Origin: Actinoallomurus liliacearum
GTDB lineage: Bacteria > Actinomycetota > Actinomycetes > Streptosporangiales > Streptosporangiaceae
Reading direction: 5' to 3'
Length of the DNA stretch: 64,000 nucleotides
NCBI RefSeq assembly: GCF_039542035.1
Contig: NZ_BAABHJ010000015.1
Span: 15,297 to 79,296, forward strand
Under the pieces are notes generated by a model. It did no database searches and had not been told where the DNA came from. It was given only the letters and a program-made list of their open reading frames with translations. Below, piece by piece: positions 7,002-15,512 of the stretch. The position numbers and the translations under genes are program-made. Each line of letters opens with the position of its first letter. Within the stretch, counting starts at the first letter, position 1.

Positions 7002-9497
7002 CTACGCTTCTTCGTCTGCGGTCGGGTCGTCTTCGGGGTCGGCGCCCCGCTGGAACCTGGTCGCCTCGGCTCTGCCACGCCGGGTGCCGGCCTGCAGGCC
7101 GCTGATGGACCTGCGAAGTTTCTCGGGTGATCGGCCGTCGCCGACGTTCCTGTCCTCGTTCCCCGCGACGACGGTCGGCCCGTCCGTCCGCAGCGGGGCG
7201 GCGATGTTCGCCTGGGGAACGCGGATCGGCAGTCCCGAGGGCGTGGTCGACGCATCGGCGGCGGGCGTCGGCTCGTCGTTCCTCTCCTCCGGGACCGTCT
7301 CGGGGCTGTCCCGTGGTAGCGGTGCGAGCGCTGTCACGGGCGCCACCGTGCGCCCCGTCGACCGGCCGGTCGGACGGCGGCTCGGGCTCTTCCGCCGTCT
7401 CCGCGGGAAGCCGTCGGGGGTCCGCTCCTGGGGCTCGTCGCCGGGACCGGTGCTGGACTCGTCATCGGCATCGTGGGATTCGTCGGAGGACAGGACAGGG
7501 GAGACGGCGGTCGCCATGGCGGTCGCGGTGGCCGCGGGCGCGGCGGCGCCGATCGCGACGGGCCGGCTCTCGGCCAGGACCCGGGTGCTCTTCTTCGGCG
7601 CGGCGTCGTCGGGCGCCGTCTCGCTGATCAGCTCACGGGGGATCAGCGCGACCGCGGTGGTCCCGCCGTACGACGAGTGCTTGAGCGAGACCCGCACGTC
7701 GTAGCGCTCGGCCAGCCGGCCGACGACGTACAGCCCGAGGTGCACCGAGCTCGACAGGTTGAACTCGGGCGGGTCGCTGATCCGGTCGTTGAGGGACGCC
7801 AGCAGCTCGTCGGTCATGCCGAGGCCGTGGTCCTCGATCTCGATGACGTAGCCCTTGGCGACCTTGCGGCCGCTGATCTCGACCTGGGTGTAGGGCGGGG
7901 AGTAGGAGAGCGCGTTCTCGATCAGCTCGGCGAGCAGGTGGACGATGTCGCCGACGGACCGGCCGGCCAGCGAGACGTCGCCGATGGTCGAGGCGACGGT
8001 CACCCGGGTGTAGTCCTCGACCTCGGCCACGGCGGACCGTACGACGTCGATCATCGGGACGGGGCGACGCCAGCCGCGGGCGGGGGTGGAGCCGGACAGG
8101 ACGATGAGGTTCTCGGCGTTGCGCCGCATCCGGGTCGCGAGGTGGTCGACGCGGAAGAGCTCCTCCAGGTCCTTCGGGTCGTCGTTCCGGCGCTCCATCT
8201 CGTCGAGGAGGGTGAGCTGCCGGTGGACGAGGGCCTGGGACCGGCGGGCGAGGCTGAGCAGGATGTCGCGGAACCCGCGCCGCAGCTCGGCCTGCTCGAC
8301 CGCGGTACGGATCGCGGTCTCCTGGACCGTGTTGAACGCGTGGCCGACCTGACCGATCTCGTCGTTGCCGAACACCAGGGGCGGCGCCTCGGCGGCGACG
8401 TCCACGTTCTCGCCGTGGCCGAGCCGTTCCACGACGCCGGGCAGGCGCTGGTCGGCCAGTTCGAGCGCGGCGTTGCGCAGCTTCTCCAGCTGCCGGAGGA
8501 GGGCGCGGGTCGTGGTGATGGACACGACCACGGACGCGATGACCGCGATGAGGCCGAGGCCGCCCGCCAGGGCGAGCCGGACCATGACGCCGATGGCGAC
8601 CGGTTCGGCGCGGTCCACCAGCTCGTTTCCGGCGTCGAGGGTCAGCTTCTCCAGCTGGGCCATGATCGGCTGTACGGTCGTCTGCCACTGCGCGGCCGAG
8701 ACGGGCGGGCGCGCGCCCGTCCGTCCCTTCTCCACCAGCCGGTCCTCCATCTGACGGAACCGGACGAATTCGGCGTTCTTGGTCAGCCGGTCGTACCGGG
8801 CGCGGTCGGCCGCGGGCAGCTCCGCCGCGGCCTGCTCGTGGAGCAGCCGCTGCGCGCCCACCAGCTCGGCGTACTGCGCGTGCTCGGTGCCGGTGAAGCG
8901 GCCCGCCGCGAGGGACCCGGCGAGGAGCGCGTCCTCCCGGGAGAGGACCTCCTTCGCCCAGGTCATCGAGACCAGCGTGCGGCTGTCCGCGGCGACTCCC
9001 TGGTCGCTGAGGGCGCCCGCCGCGCGGTAGATCCGGAAGGCGGCGTCGATGATGTCGTCGAAGGCCACCGTCGCCCGGTCGCGCTGCACCAGCCGGGTGT
9101 CGATCGACTGACGGCTCATCCCGAGGTCGTCGAGCTTGGCGAAGGAGTCCTTGATCCGCGCCTTGAGGACGGAGCTCGCGACGCGGGAGACGTCACCGCC
9201 GGCGGCGAGGGACCGGAACCGCCTCGCGGCGACGTCGGTGCGGGGCCGCTGGGCGTCCAGGGCCTGCCGCTGCGCGGCCCCGGGCCGGCCCAGGTACACC
9301 ATGGACAGCCGGCGCTCCTGCTGCAGCGCGGTGACCAAGGTCACGCCGGGCCGGCTGATCTTCTGGTCGATGGTGTTGACGCCAAGGAGGTTCAGACCGT
9401 CCCGCAGCGTGACCCAGGCGGCGAAGGCCCACAGCGCGGCGAGCGACACGAGAAGTGCGGTGATCTTCGTGCGAAGACGCGAGTTACGAAAGCGCAT
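7002..9497 (-). CDS. cvnA: Conservon sensor histidine kinase-like protein CvnA
   Basis: ATG 9497 (MRFRNSRLRTK) was preferred over an upstream in-frame extension because it places basic residues directly before the first membrane helix (KITALLVSLAALWAFAAWV); length 831. An extracellular nitrate/NIT-type sensor region follows (LQQERRLSMVYLG), then TM2 (about 328-350), HAMP, a helical DHp-like stretch (FRVDHLATRMRRNAENLIVLSG) and a HATPase domain with EIEDHGLGMTDELL and HLGLYVVGRLAERY. The last 170 residues are Pro/Ala/Thr-rich and probably disordered. It heads the cvnABCD operon and probably signals outside conditions to the GTPase module. The terpene genes lie directly upstream on the same strand. 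Confidence 0.9.
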   Translation of the reverse strand: MRFRNSRLRTKITALLVSLAALWAFAAWVTLRDGLNLLGVNTIDQKISRPGVTLVTALQQERRLSMVYLGRPGAAQRQALDAQRPRTDVAARRFRSLAAGGDVSRVASSVLKARIKDSFAKLDDLGMSRQSIDTRLVQRDRATVAFDDIIDAAFRIYRAAGALSDQGVAADSRTLVSMTWAKEVLSREDALLAGSLAAGRFTGTEHAQYAELVGAQRLLHEQAAAELPAADRARYDRLTKNAEFVRFRQMEDRLVEKGRTGARPPVSAAQWQTTVQPIMAQLEKLTLDAGNELVDRAEPVAIGVMVRLALAGGLGLIAVIASVVVSITTTRALLRQLEKLRNAALELADQRLPGVVERLGHGENVDVAAEAPPLVFGNDEIGQVGHAFNTVQETAIRTAVEQAELRRGFRDILLSLARRSQALVHRQLTLLDEMERRNDDPKDLEELFRVDHLATRMRRNAENLIVLSGSTPARGWRRPVPMIDVVRSAVAEVEDYTRVTVASTIGDVSLAGRSVGDIVHLLAELIENALSYSPPYTQVEISGRKVAKGYVIEIEDHGLGMTDELLASLNDRISDPPEFNLSSSVHLGLYVVGRLAERYDVRVSLKHSSYGGTTAVALIPRELISETAPDDAAPKKSTRVLAESRPVAIGAAAPAATATAMATAVSPVLSSDESHDADDESSTGPGDEPQERTPDGFPRRRRKSPSRRPTGRSTGRTVAPVTALAPLPRDSPETVPEERNDEPTPAADASTTPSGLPIRVPQANIAAPLRTDGPTVVAGNEDRNVGDGRSPEKLRRSISGLQAGTRRGRAEATRFQRGADPEDDPTADEEA

Positions 9498-9732
9498 CCA
9501 CCAGTTCCAAACGAGATCCTCAGGGATCCGCAGCCCGTCGCGAAGGTATGGACGGTGCCGGCACCCGATGTCGAAACGCCTCACGGCACCGTCGCGCCGA
9601 TCAACGCCCGTCGCACTTTAGCAATGGATGACTTACAGACTGCAATTACAGAGAACGCGCAGCGTTTGACCGTTTATGTGGCGATTTGTTCGCTAGTGTC
9701 GGAATCGTTTGCCTCGAAACGGGGCGGGGCCG

Positions 9733-11370
9733 TCAGTCGCCGATCGCCGTGTCCTCCCGGACCAGCGCCATCACTCCGGGATCGCGCCGCGCAAGACGCA
9801 CCGCGGCCAGGACCGCCGCCCGTACGATCGCCGTCGGCCGGTAGAGGTCCTTGTCGTGCCAGAGCGCCGGACCGTCCCCTCCCGAATCCCCGGACCGGAC
9901 CAGGTAGGCGTATCCGCGCGCCGCCGTGGCCCGGCAGGCGCCGTCGTCTGGTCCGACCAGGAGCAGGACCTGCGTCGCGTAGGCGGTCTCCTCCGCGGTG
10001 CCCTCCCACCGGCCCCACGAACCGTCGGCGCGCTGGGTCGCGAGCAGCCACCGCACGGCGCGCCGGACCGTCGCCCGCGCGCGGTCGCCGCCGAACCGGC
10101 CCAGGGCGAGCGCGCAGCACGCGGTGGCGTAGTACGGCGAGGCGTGCCACCGGTCGTGCCAGCTCCCGTCGGCCCGCTGATGGTCGCGCAGCAGCGCCGC
10201 CAGCCCGGGGACGACCTCCGCGATCCGCGGCGGGGAGTCCGGGCGCCGGACGAGGTACTGCCCGAACGCCTCCAGGACGTGGGCGTTGGTGCTGACGGAG
10301 AACCCGTCCTCACCCTGCCACGTGCAGAAGTGCTTCTCCATCCGGTACGGCTCCAGGCCGTCCAGCCCGAACGGCAGGCCGAGCAGGCCGAGCGCGTACA
10401 GCGCCCCGGCCGTGGTGTCCGCGTCGGCCGGCAGTCCTTCCCCGGCGGGCGTCCCGGCCGGGTCGAGGGCCTGCCGCAGACTGGAGAGGACGGTGGGCGG
10501 CACGGTCACGCCGATCCCGGCCCGTACGAGGGTGGTGATCACCCAGGCGCGCTCGAACACCGTGATCGGCAGCCCGCAGGGCACCGGGCCGCCATGCTGC
10601 TCGACCACCATCTCCAGGAACCGCCGGGCGGGGTCCTCCGGGACGGGCGCCTCCCCGCCGAGCCAGGCCGCGGTGGCGGCCGGCGAGGCGCCGACGATCC
10701 CCGTCGGGCCTGGGCGCGCCGCCGGGACGCCGCGCGCGTCCCCGCCCACCGCCTCCAGGGCGTGAAGGAGCTTCTCCGGCGCCGCGGCCCCCGCGCCGAG
10801 CATCGCGCGTACGGCGGAGAGCCGCTTGGTGCCGTCCAGCCCGCGCGGCGTGCGCGGACGCCCACCGGCCGGCCCGCCCGCGACCCCCGGGACGGGACCC
10901 GCCAGGGCCCGGTCGATGGACTCGACGAGCGCGGCCGCGATGAGGTCGGCGGCGGGCATGTCCGGCATCGTCCGGCCGTCCAGCTCGTCGGCCAGCCGAG
11001 ACAGCGCAGTCAGCCCCCGGTCGGCGGCCCGGGCCAGATCCGTACGGTCGTGGTCGCCGCCCGACCGGCGGAGCTCGGCCAGCAGCGCGTCGGTCGCGCT
11101 CAGCGTGGGGACGACGGCGTAGCCGTCCGGTCCGCCCCAGCCCCCGTCCGGCCGCTGCGCCGCCAGCAGGAAGTCGAGCCGCCGGGTGTGGCCCACCAGC
11201 CAGGGCGCCAGGGCCACGAGCCGTCCCGTCTCGTACACCGAGGGGGAGACCTGGCCCCAGGGCGTCGCCGCCAGCCCCGCCATCAGGTCGGCGGCCGCCG
11301 CCGTGACGTCCGGCGCCGCCGGGCCGGCCTGCTCGATCGTGCGCGCGGACGGGTCCCCGCCGACCGTCAC
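9733..11370 (-). CDS. Class II diterpene cyclase (copalyl diphosphate synthase-like)
   Basis: The 545-residue product has the bifunctional-prenyltransferase/squalene-cyclase alpha-barrel fold: YAVVPTLSATDALLAEL, PITVFERAWVITTLVRAGI, and two QW-like repeats (QRPDGGWGG near 72-80; QRADGSWGRW near the C-terminus). The acid motif, usually DxDD, reads DADTTA at 316-321, so D318 aligns with the catalytic acid and the last Asp is Thr. There is no class I DDxxD. Length and motifs match actinobacterial enzymes that protonate GGPP to labdadienyl (copalyl) diphosphate or halimadienyl products. Its GTG overlaps the stop of the class I-like gene upstream (GTGA). Stereochemistry cannot be read from the sequence. 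Confidence 0.82.
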   Translation of the reverse strand: MTVGGDPSARTIEQAGPAAPDVTAAAADLMAGLAATPWGQVSPSVYETGRLVALAPWLVGHTRRLDFLLAAQRPDGGWGGPDGYAVVPTLSATDALLAELRRSGGDHDRTDLARAADRGLTALSRLADELDGRTMPDMPAADLIAAALVESIDRALAGPVPGVAGGPAGGRPRTPRGLDGTKRLSAVRAMLGAGAAAPEKLLHALEAVGGDARGVPAARPGPTGIVGASPAATAAWLGGEAPVPEDPARRFLEMVVEQHGGPVPCGLPITVFERAWVITTLVRAGIGVTVPPTVLSSLRQALDPAGTPAGEGLPADADTTAGALYALGLLGLPFGLDGLEPYRMEKHFCTWQGEDGFSVSTNAHVLEAFGQYLVRRPDSPPRIAEVVPGLAALLRDHQRADGSWHDRWHASPYYATACCALALGRFGGDRARATVRRAVRWLLATQRADGSWGRWEGTAEETAYATQVLLLVGPDDGACRATAARGYAYLVRSGDSGGDGPALWHDKDLYRPTAIVRAAVLAAVRLARRDPGVMALVREDTAIGD

Positions 11371-12260
11371 AGGGCCTCCCGTTGGTCGGTGGGCTCCTGG
11401 AACCCCTCGCAGAAGTCGACCTGGCGTTCCATGTACGCGGCCAGGTGCGGGTGACCGGCGCGCAGCGGGTCGAGGAGCGCCCGGAACCGCGCGCCGACCG
11501 CGGCGAGGTGGTCCCGTACCTCGCCCTCGGTGACCCCGGGCACCAGCGCGTTCAGGTCGCCCCGGGACAGGTCACGTTCGTAGGTGCCCAGGTCGTCGAT
11601 CAGGCGCATGGTCCGCTGGGCCTCCCGGCTCGCCGCCATGATGGCGGGAACGTCCTCGGCCCGGGGCGCCTCGGCGGTGGCCGCCCAGTGCGAGACGAAC
11701 GCGAACGAGAAGCCGAGGTCGTCGGTGTTCTCCAGGCGGTCCGCGAAGCCGGGCGCGGAGCCGTCCGCGCGGGCCGCGTTCCCGTCCCGCTCGAGCGTCA
11801 TCGCGGTGAGGAAGCGGCGCAGCTCCTCGCGCCAGACGTCCCGCAGCGCGGGGAACGCGGGCGACGACGCGAGGTCGTCGCGGATGTCGGCGAGGGCACG
11901 GGCCAGGTCGTCGCCGTCCGGGGCCGGCGCGCCGTCGGCGACCGCCAGGCACCGCTCGACCACGTTCCGCACCTCGGCCCGGGGCGTCGCGGCATGGCCG
12001 ATGAGCCGCTCGACGCCGGAGCTCCAGACGGCGACGCGGTTCGTCATCCGAAGCTCGGCCGCGCCGAGCCACGGCGCGCTGAACGCCGTGCGGAGGCAGA
12101 CGGTGTTGAACAGAGTGGCGTCGAACGGCTCGGCGCCGAACAGGCCCTCGTAGCGCGCGGTCCACTCTCGCGCCTCGCGCTGGGCGCGGCCGGCGACGGC
12201 GCAGACCCGCCCGCTCTCGACGGCGGGCAGGACCGTGCCACTGATGTCGGAAAGAGTCAT
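11367..12260 (-). CDS. Class I terpene-synthase-like protein with degraded first metal motif
   Basis: The 297-residue product is helical and has the family landmarks WTARYEGLFG, LRTAFSAPWLG, VERCLAVADG and a recognisable NSE-type motif, IDDLGTYERDLSRGD, in which D222, T226 and D230 stand for the usual N/D, S/T and E. The first metal motif, expected after TNRVAVW as DxxxD or DDxxD, reads GVERLIG, with E84 and G88 at the Asp positions. It may be a diterpene synthase with altered metal binding, or a non-canonical phosphatase or cyclase acting on the product of the next gene. It is preceded by a TERSEG cassette that supplies its Shine-Dalgarno, and is coupled by GTGA to the class II cyclase. Confidence 0.7.
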   Translation of the reverse strand: MTLSDISGTVLPAVESGRVCAVAGRAQREAREWTARYEGLFGAEPFDATLFNTVCLRTAFSAPWLGAAELRMTNRVAVWSSGVERLIGHAATPRAEVRNVVERCLAVADGAPAPDGDDLARALADIRDDLASSPAFPALRDVWREELRRFLTAMTLERDGNAARADGSAPGFADRLENTDDLGFSFAFVSHWAATAEAPRAEDVPAIMAASREAQRTMRLIDDLGTYERDLSRGDLNALVPGVTEGEVRDHLAAVGARFRALLDPLRAGHPHLAAYMERQVDFCEGFQEPTDQREAL

Positions 12261-12328
12261 GAGGCCTCCTTCGTCGGCCTCATGACCAAGGTGCTCTGCT
12301 CACCGATTCCCTCGCTTCGCTCGGTCAT
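12257..12328 (-). repeat. TERSEG cassette copy 3 between P450 and class I gene
   Basis: On the minus strand ATG 12328 starts a 23-codon frame, MTERSEGIGEQ...RPTKEAS, whose TGA overlaps the ATG of the class I gene (12260). It ends GACGAAGGAGG before the start codon, as in copies 1 and 2. Here both ends are ATGAC, whereas at 4624-4765 all boundaries are GTGAC. It begins nine bases after the P450 stop codon (12340-12338). Confidence 0.8.
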
Positions 12329-12337
12329 GAGCGCGCC

Positions 12338-13714
12338 TCAGACGTTCGAGGTGACGCGGCCGCGAGGACGCAGCAGGAACTGGATCCGCTCGCTCGGCTT
12401 CAGGGTCAGCCCGAGCCGGGGCTCGATCGACGGTGAGCCGTGGATCACCGGCTCGAACCGGCTCAGCATCGCCGCCATGATGAGCTGTGCCTCGATGGTG
12501 AAGAAGTAACTGCCGACGCACTGGTGCGGGCCGCCGCTGAAGGTGAGGAACGCGAACCGGTGCCGCGACTGCCCGGGCGCGAATCGCTCGGGGTCGAAGA
12601 CCCGCGGATCGGGCCACACATCGGCCAGCCGGTGCGTGAGATAGGGACTGATGACGAGGATCGATCCCTTTCGAATGCGGACGCCGTCGATGACGTCGTC
12701 CGCGACGACGGTTCGGGGAATGATCCACCCCGGGCTGTAGAGCCGCAGTACCTCTTGGGTGACCATTTTGGCGTACCGCAGCTCGGACAGGTGGGCGCGC
12801 CTCGGGTGATCCGTCCCGACCACCCGGTCGATCTCCGCGTAGAGCTTGGCGGCGATGTCCGGCCGGGAGTCGAGCACCATCCAGAGGAAGGACAGGATGC
12901 TCACCGAGGTCTCCGTCGCGGCCACGAACAGGGCGACCACCCCGTCGCGGATGTTCTGCTCGTCGAGGCCGTTGCCGTTCTCGTCGCGCGCCCGGATGAG
13001 CCGGGAGACGATGTCGCCGCCGTCCGCGCCCCGTCGGCGGGAGTCGCGGACGATCGGAAAGATCAGGTCGTCGACCGCCTGGACGGCGCGGCGGAACGCG
13101 CGGTCACCCGGGAGCGGCACCCAGAACGGCACGAACGGGAGCAGCATCCGCGAGCGGAAGGAGGACGTCGTCGCGGTCGCCAGCACCCGGCCGAGTTCGT
13201 CGATCTGGTCGAGGGGCATCTTGTCGCCGACGATGACGCGCGTGATCGCCCGATAGACCAGCCGGGTCATCTCGTCGGCGGCGTCGACCGGGCGGTCGAC
13301 CGCCCGGTCGGCGAGCTCGTCGACGGCCTCGACGATGGCCCTGGCCACGTCGTCCGTGAAGGAAGCGATGTTCGGACCGGAGAACATGGCCTGGTAGGCG
13401 CCCTTCTTGAGCGCCCACGCCGGGTCCGCGCCCGAGGGCTCGCCGACCAGCCGGCTGAGCGGCTTCCACAGCAGACCCTCGCGACGGTAGTTGTCGGCGT
13501 GATCGCGGAGGACGTGCTGCACATGGTCGGGATGGGTCACCAGGTAAGGGCGGAACGGTCCGACGACGCCCAGTCGCACGATGTCGCCATCGGAGATCCT
13601 GCCGACCTCGTCCGTCGCCTGAACGGGATCGCGCAGCAGTGCCGGGAGAAAGCGGAACGAGGAAATGGTCTTCGCGTCCCGTGGTCTGGGCATTCGAGCG
13701 TCGGTCGACGTCAC
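12338..13714 (-). CDS. Cytochrome P450
   Basis: The 458 residues have the complete P450 signature set: I-helix VALFVAATETSVS (acid-alcohol pair E-T), ExxR as EVLRLY, PERF as DPERFAP, and the heme loop FSGGPHQCVG with the cysteine thiolate ligand. There is no N-terminal membrane helix, so it is soluble and would need separate ferredoxin and reductase, which are absent here. As first gene of the run leading to the terpene enzymes and conservon, it most likely oxidises the diterpene product. P450s are also frequent companions of conservons. Confidence 0.9.
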   Translation of the reverse strand: MTSTDARMPRPRDAKTISSFRFLPALLRDPVQATDEVGRISDGDIVRLGVVGPFRPYLVTHPDHVQHVLRDHADNYRREGLLWKPLSRLVGEPSGADPAWALKKGAYQAMFSGPNIASFTDDVARAIVEAVDELADRAVDRPVDAADEMTRLVYRAITRVIVGDKMPLDQIDELGRVLATATTSSFRSRMLLPFVPFWVPLPGDRAFRRAVQAVDDLIFPIVRDSRRRGADGGDIVSRLIRARDENGNGLDEQNIRDGVVALFVAATETSVSILSFLWMVLDSRPDIAAKLYAEIDRVVGTDHPRRAHLSELRYAKMVTQEVLRLYSPGWIIPRTVVADDVIDGVRIRKGSILVISPYLTHRLADVWPDPRVFDPERFAPGQSRHRFAFLTFSGGPHQCVGSYFFTIEAQLIMAAMLSRFEPVIHGSPSIEPRLGLTLKPSERIQFLLRPRGRVTSNV

Positions 13715-14365
13715 AGTCGTCCCAATCTGGAAAGTCGATGGCGGAATCCGGGAATGGCGGATCGACGCCGGGGAGTTTCGCCGTCGTGATCGATAAAGGA
13801 GGCGCGGCGATCGAGTCCTGTCTGGTCAGGAGGGTGTCAGCCGAGCAGGGAAGACGGAATTCAGGCCGCCGTTGCGGCCGATGCCTCGTTTAACACGCCA
13901 ATCCTCGCCTCTTTGTGGTCAGCGATCCGAAATGTCACATGAGTCGTACACATGACGCTACTAACTATAAGGTAAGGATGTCGTTACCTCGTTCGTCGGG
14001 AGCGCCGGGGAGGGGCGGAACGCCGGAGACGGTGCCGGTCTCCGGGGCGGCTCGAAGGGGCGCGCGGAGAGCGGTCGGCGTTCCGGGCGGACCCGAATGA
14101 CGCGACGGAGCCGACGCGGCGCGGTCCGCGCTGAGCAGCGCGAACGGGCCCGCGGGAGGCGTGGCCGCGGGCGTGGCCGGAGACGGAAGGGCGGTGCGGG
14201 CGGGAGTGCGCGGCGGGTGCCAGAGGGGCTGGAGTCCCACGGCCCGCGCTCGCCGGGGTGCGGAGTGTGATTTTCTTCTCAGCGAAACCCAGGTTTGGGC
14301 CTGTCCAACTGTCGGGAATGCGTAGTTCGTCGATCTTCCTACCTTGGCCGCGGAACGGACCCCGT
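13715..14365. promoter_or_regulatory. Divergent intergenic region between P450 and prenyl synthase
   Basis: These 651 bp contain no convincing gene; the short frames in them lack Shine-Dalgarno sequences and family features. The only AT-rich island is near 13905-13990. It holds CACATGA twice (13936-13942 and 13949-13955, 13 bp apart), a TATAGT/ACTATA box near 13965-13970 and a short inverted repeat GGTAA-8-TTACC (13971-13988). This is the best place for divergent promoters and an operator. The 14000-14330 part is GC-rich and featureless to me. Confidence 0.4.
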
Positions 14366-15433
14366 ATGCCTCTCGACGTCTCCCCGCCGGCGGAGGCCGG
14401 TGACGACGCCGCCGTGATCCTGTCCCGTTGGAGTTCGCTGGCCGCCCCGGCCCTGCGGGCGGCGGTCGAGACGTTGCATCCCTGGCCGGCCCGGATGGCG
14501 GCGTACGCCTTCGGCTGGGCCGGCCGCGACGGACGGCCGTCGGGCGGGAGCCCGGCGACCGGCGGCAAGGGCCTCCGGCCCGCGCTCGTGCTGCTGTGCG
14601 CCGGAGCGGCCGGAGCGCCCGCCGATTCGGCGCTGGCCGGCGCGGTCGCGGTCGAGCTGGTGCACGCCTTCTCCCTCGTGCACGACGACATCATGGACGG
14701 CGACGAGCGTCGTCGGCACCGCGCGTCGGTGTGGCGCGCCTACGGGGTCGGGCCCGCCATCCTGACCGGCGACGCGCTCCTCGCCCTGGCGATGGCGACG
14801 CTGGCCCGGGTGCCGGGGCCCGGCGCGGCGGCCGCCATGGAGCGGTTGTCGGCCACGCTCATCGAGCTGGTGCACGGTCAGGCCGAGGACATCGCCTTCG
14901 AGGGCCGGCCCTGGACCGGGCGGGACGCGGTCACGGTCGAGGAGTACGTCGCGATGGCGGAGGCCAAGACGGGTGCGCTGCTCGGCTGCGCCGCGGCGAT
15001 CGGGTGCCTGCTCGGCGGGGGCCCGCCGGAGCGGGCGGAGCGGATCGCGGTGATGGGACGGCAACTCGGTCTGGCCTTCCAGATGACGGACGACCTTCTC
15101 GGCATCTGGGGCGATCCCTCCGTCACCGGCAAGCCCGCGTCGAGTGACCTGCGGCGCGGCAAGAAGACCCTGCCGGTCCTCGCCGCGCTGGAATCCGGCA
15201 CGCCGGCCGCGCGGCGGCTGGAGGAGGTCCTCGCGGCGCCGCTCACCGGCGAGGAGGAGCTCGAGCTGGCACGGAACCTGATCGAGGACGCCGGTGGACG
15301 GAGGCGGACCCGGGAGCGGGCCGCCGCCTGCCTGCGCCGGGCGCTCCACGTCCTCCACGCCGAAGGCGTGGGCGGCCCCGCCGCCGAGGACCTCGCGGTG
15401 CTCTTCGGTCTTCTCCTCGACCGAGCCCGCTGA
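14366..15433 (+). CDS. Polyprenyl (geranylgeranyl) diphosphate synthase
   Basis: The product is 355 residues from ATG 14366; an upstream ATG at 14318 would add 16 residues of unusual composition. The short-chain prenyltransferase motifs are complete: KGLRPAL, first Asp-rich HDDIMDGDERRR, GDALLALA, QAEDIAFEG, second Asp-rich MTDDLLGIWGD and GKPASSDLRRGKKT. The residue five positions before the first DDxxD is Phe (HAFSLVHDD) and the motif has no two-residue insertion, the pattern described for type I GGPP synthases, so C20 is the likely product. It would supply GGPP to the class II cyclase across the divergent promoter region. Confidence 0.87.
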   Translation: MPLDVSPPAEAGDDAAVILSRWSSLAAPALRAAVETLHPWPARMAAYAFGWAGRDGRPSGGSPATGGKGLRPALVLLCAGAAGAPADSALAGAVAVELVHAFSLVHDDIMDGDERRRHRASVWRAYGVGPAILTGDALLALAMATLARVPGPGAAAAMERLSATLIELVHGQAEDIAFEGRPWTGRDAVTVEEYVAMAEAKTGALLGCAAAIGCLLGGGPPERAERIAVMGRQLGLAFQMTDDLLGIWGDPSVTGKPASSDLRRGKKTLPVLAALESGTPAARRLEEVLAAPLTGEEELELARNLIEDAGGRRRTRERAAACLRRALHVLHAEGVGGPAAEDLAVLFGLLLDRAR

Positions 15434-15512
15434 CCGGCGTCGAGCTTAATGATCTACAACGTAAAGGCGGCGACTCGTCCGCCGGCGAGAGTCGCCGCCG
15501 CGACCGCGTCGA

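Noticed and set aside
7473..10295. 940-codon open frame on the plus strand
   Set aside because: It is antisense to cvnA and the class II cyclase, is rich in Arg/Gly/Ala/Asp without any family motif, and has no Shine-Dalgarno. It is a by-product of GC-rich codon bias.
9733..15433. Hopanoid (squalene-hopene) cluster
   Set aside because: The cyclase is too short and has diterpene-type motifs; there is no squalene synthase or HpnC/D/E gene, and the prenyl synthase has a C20 signature.
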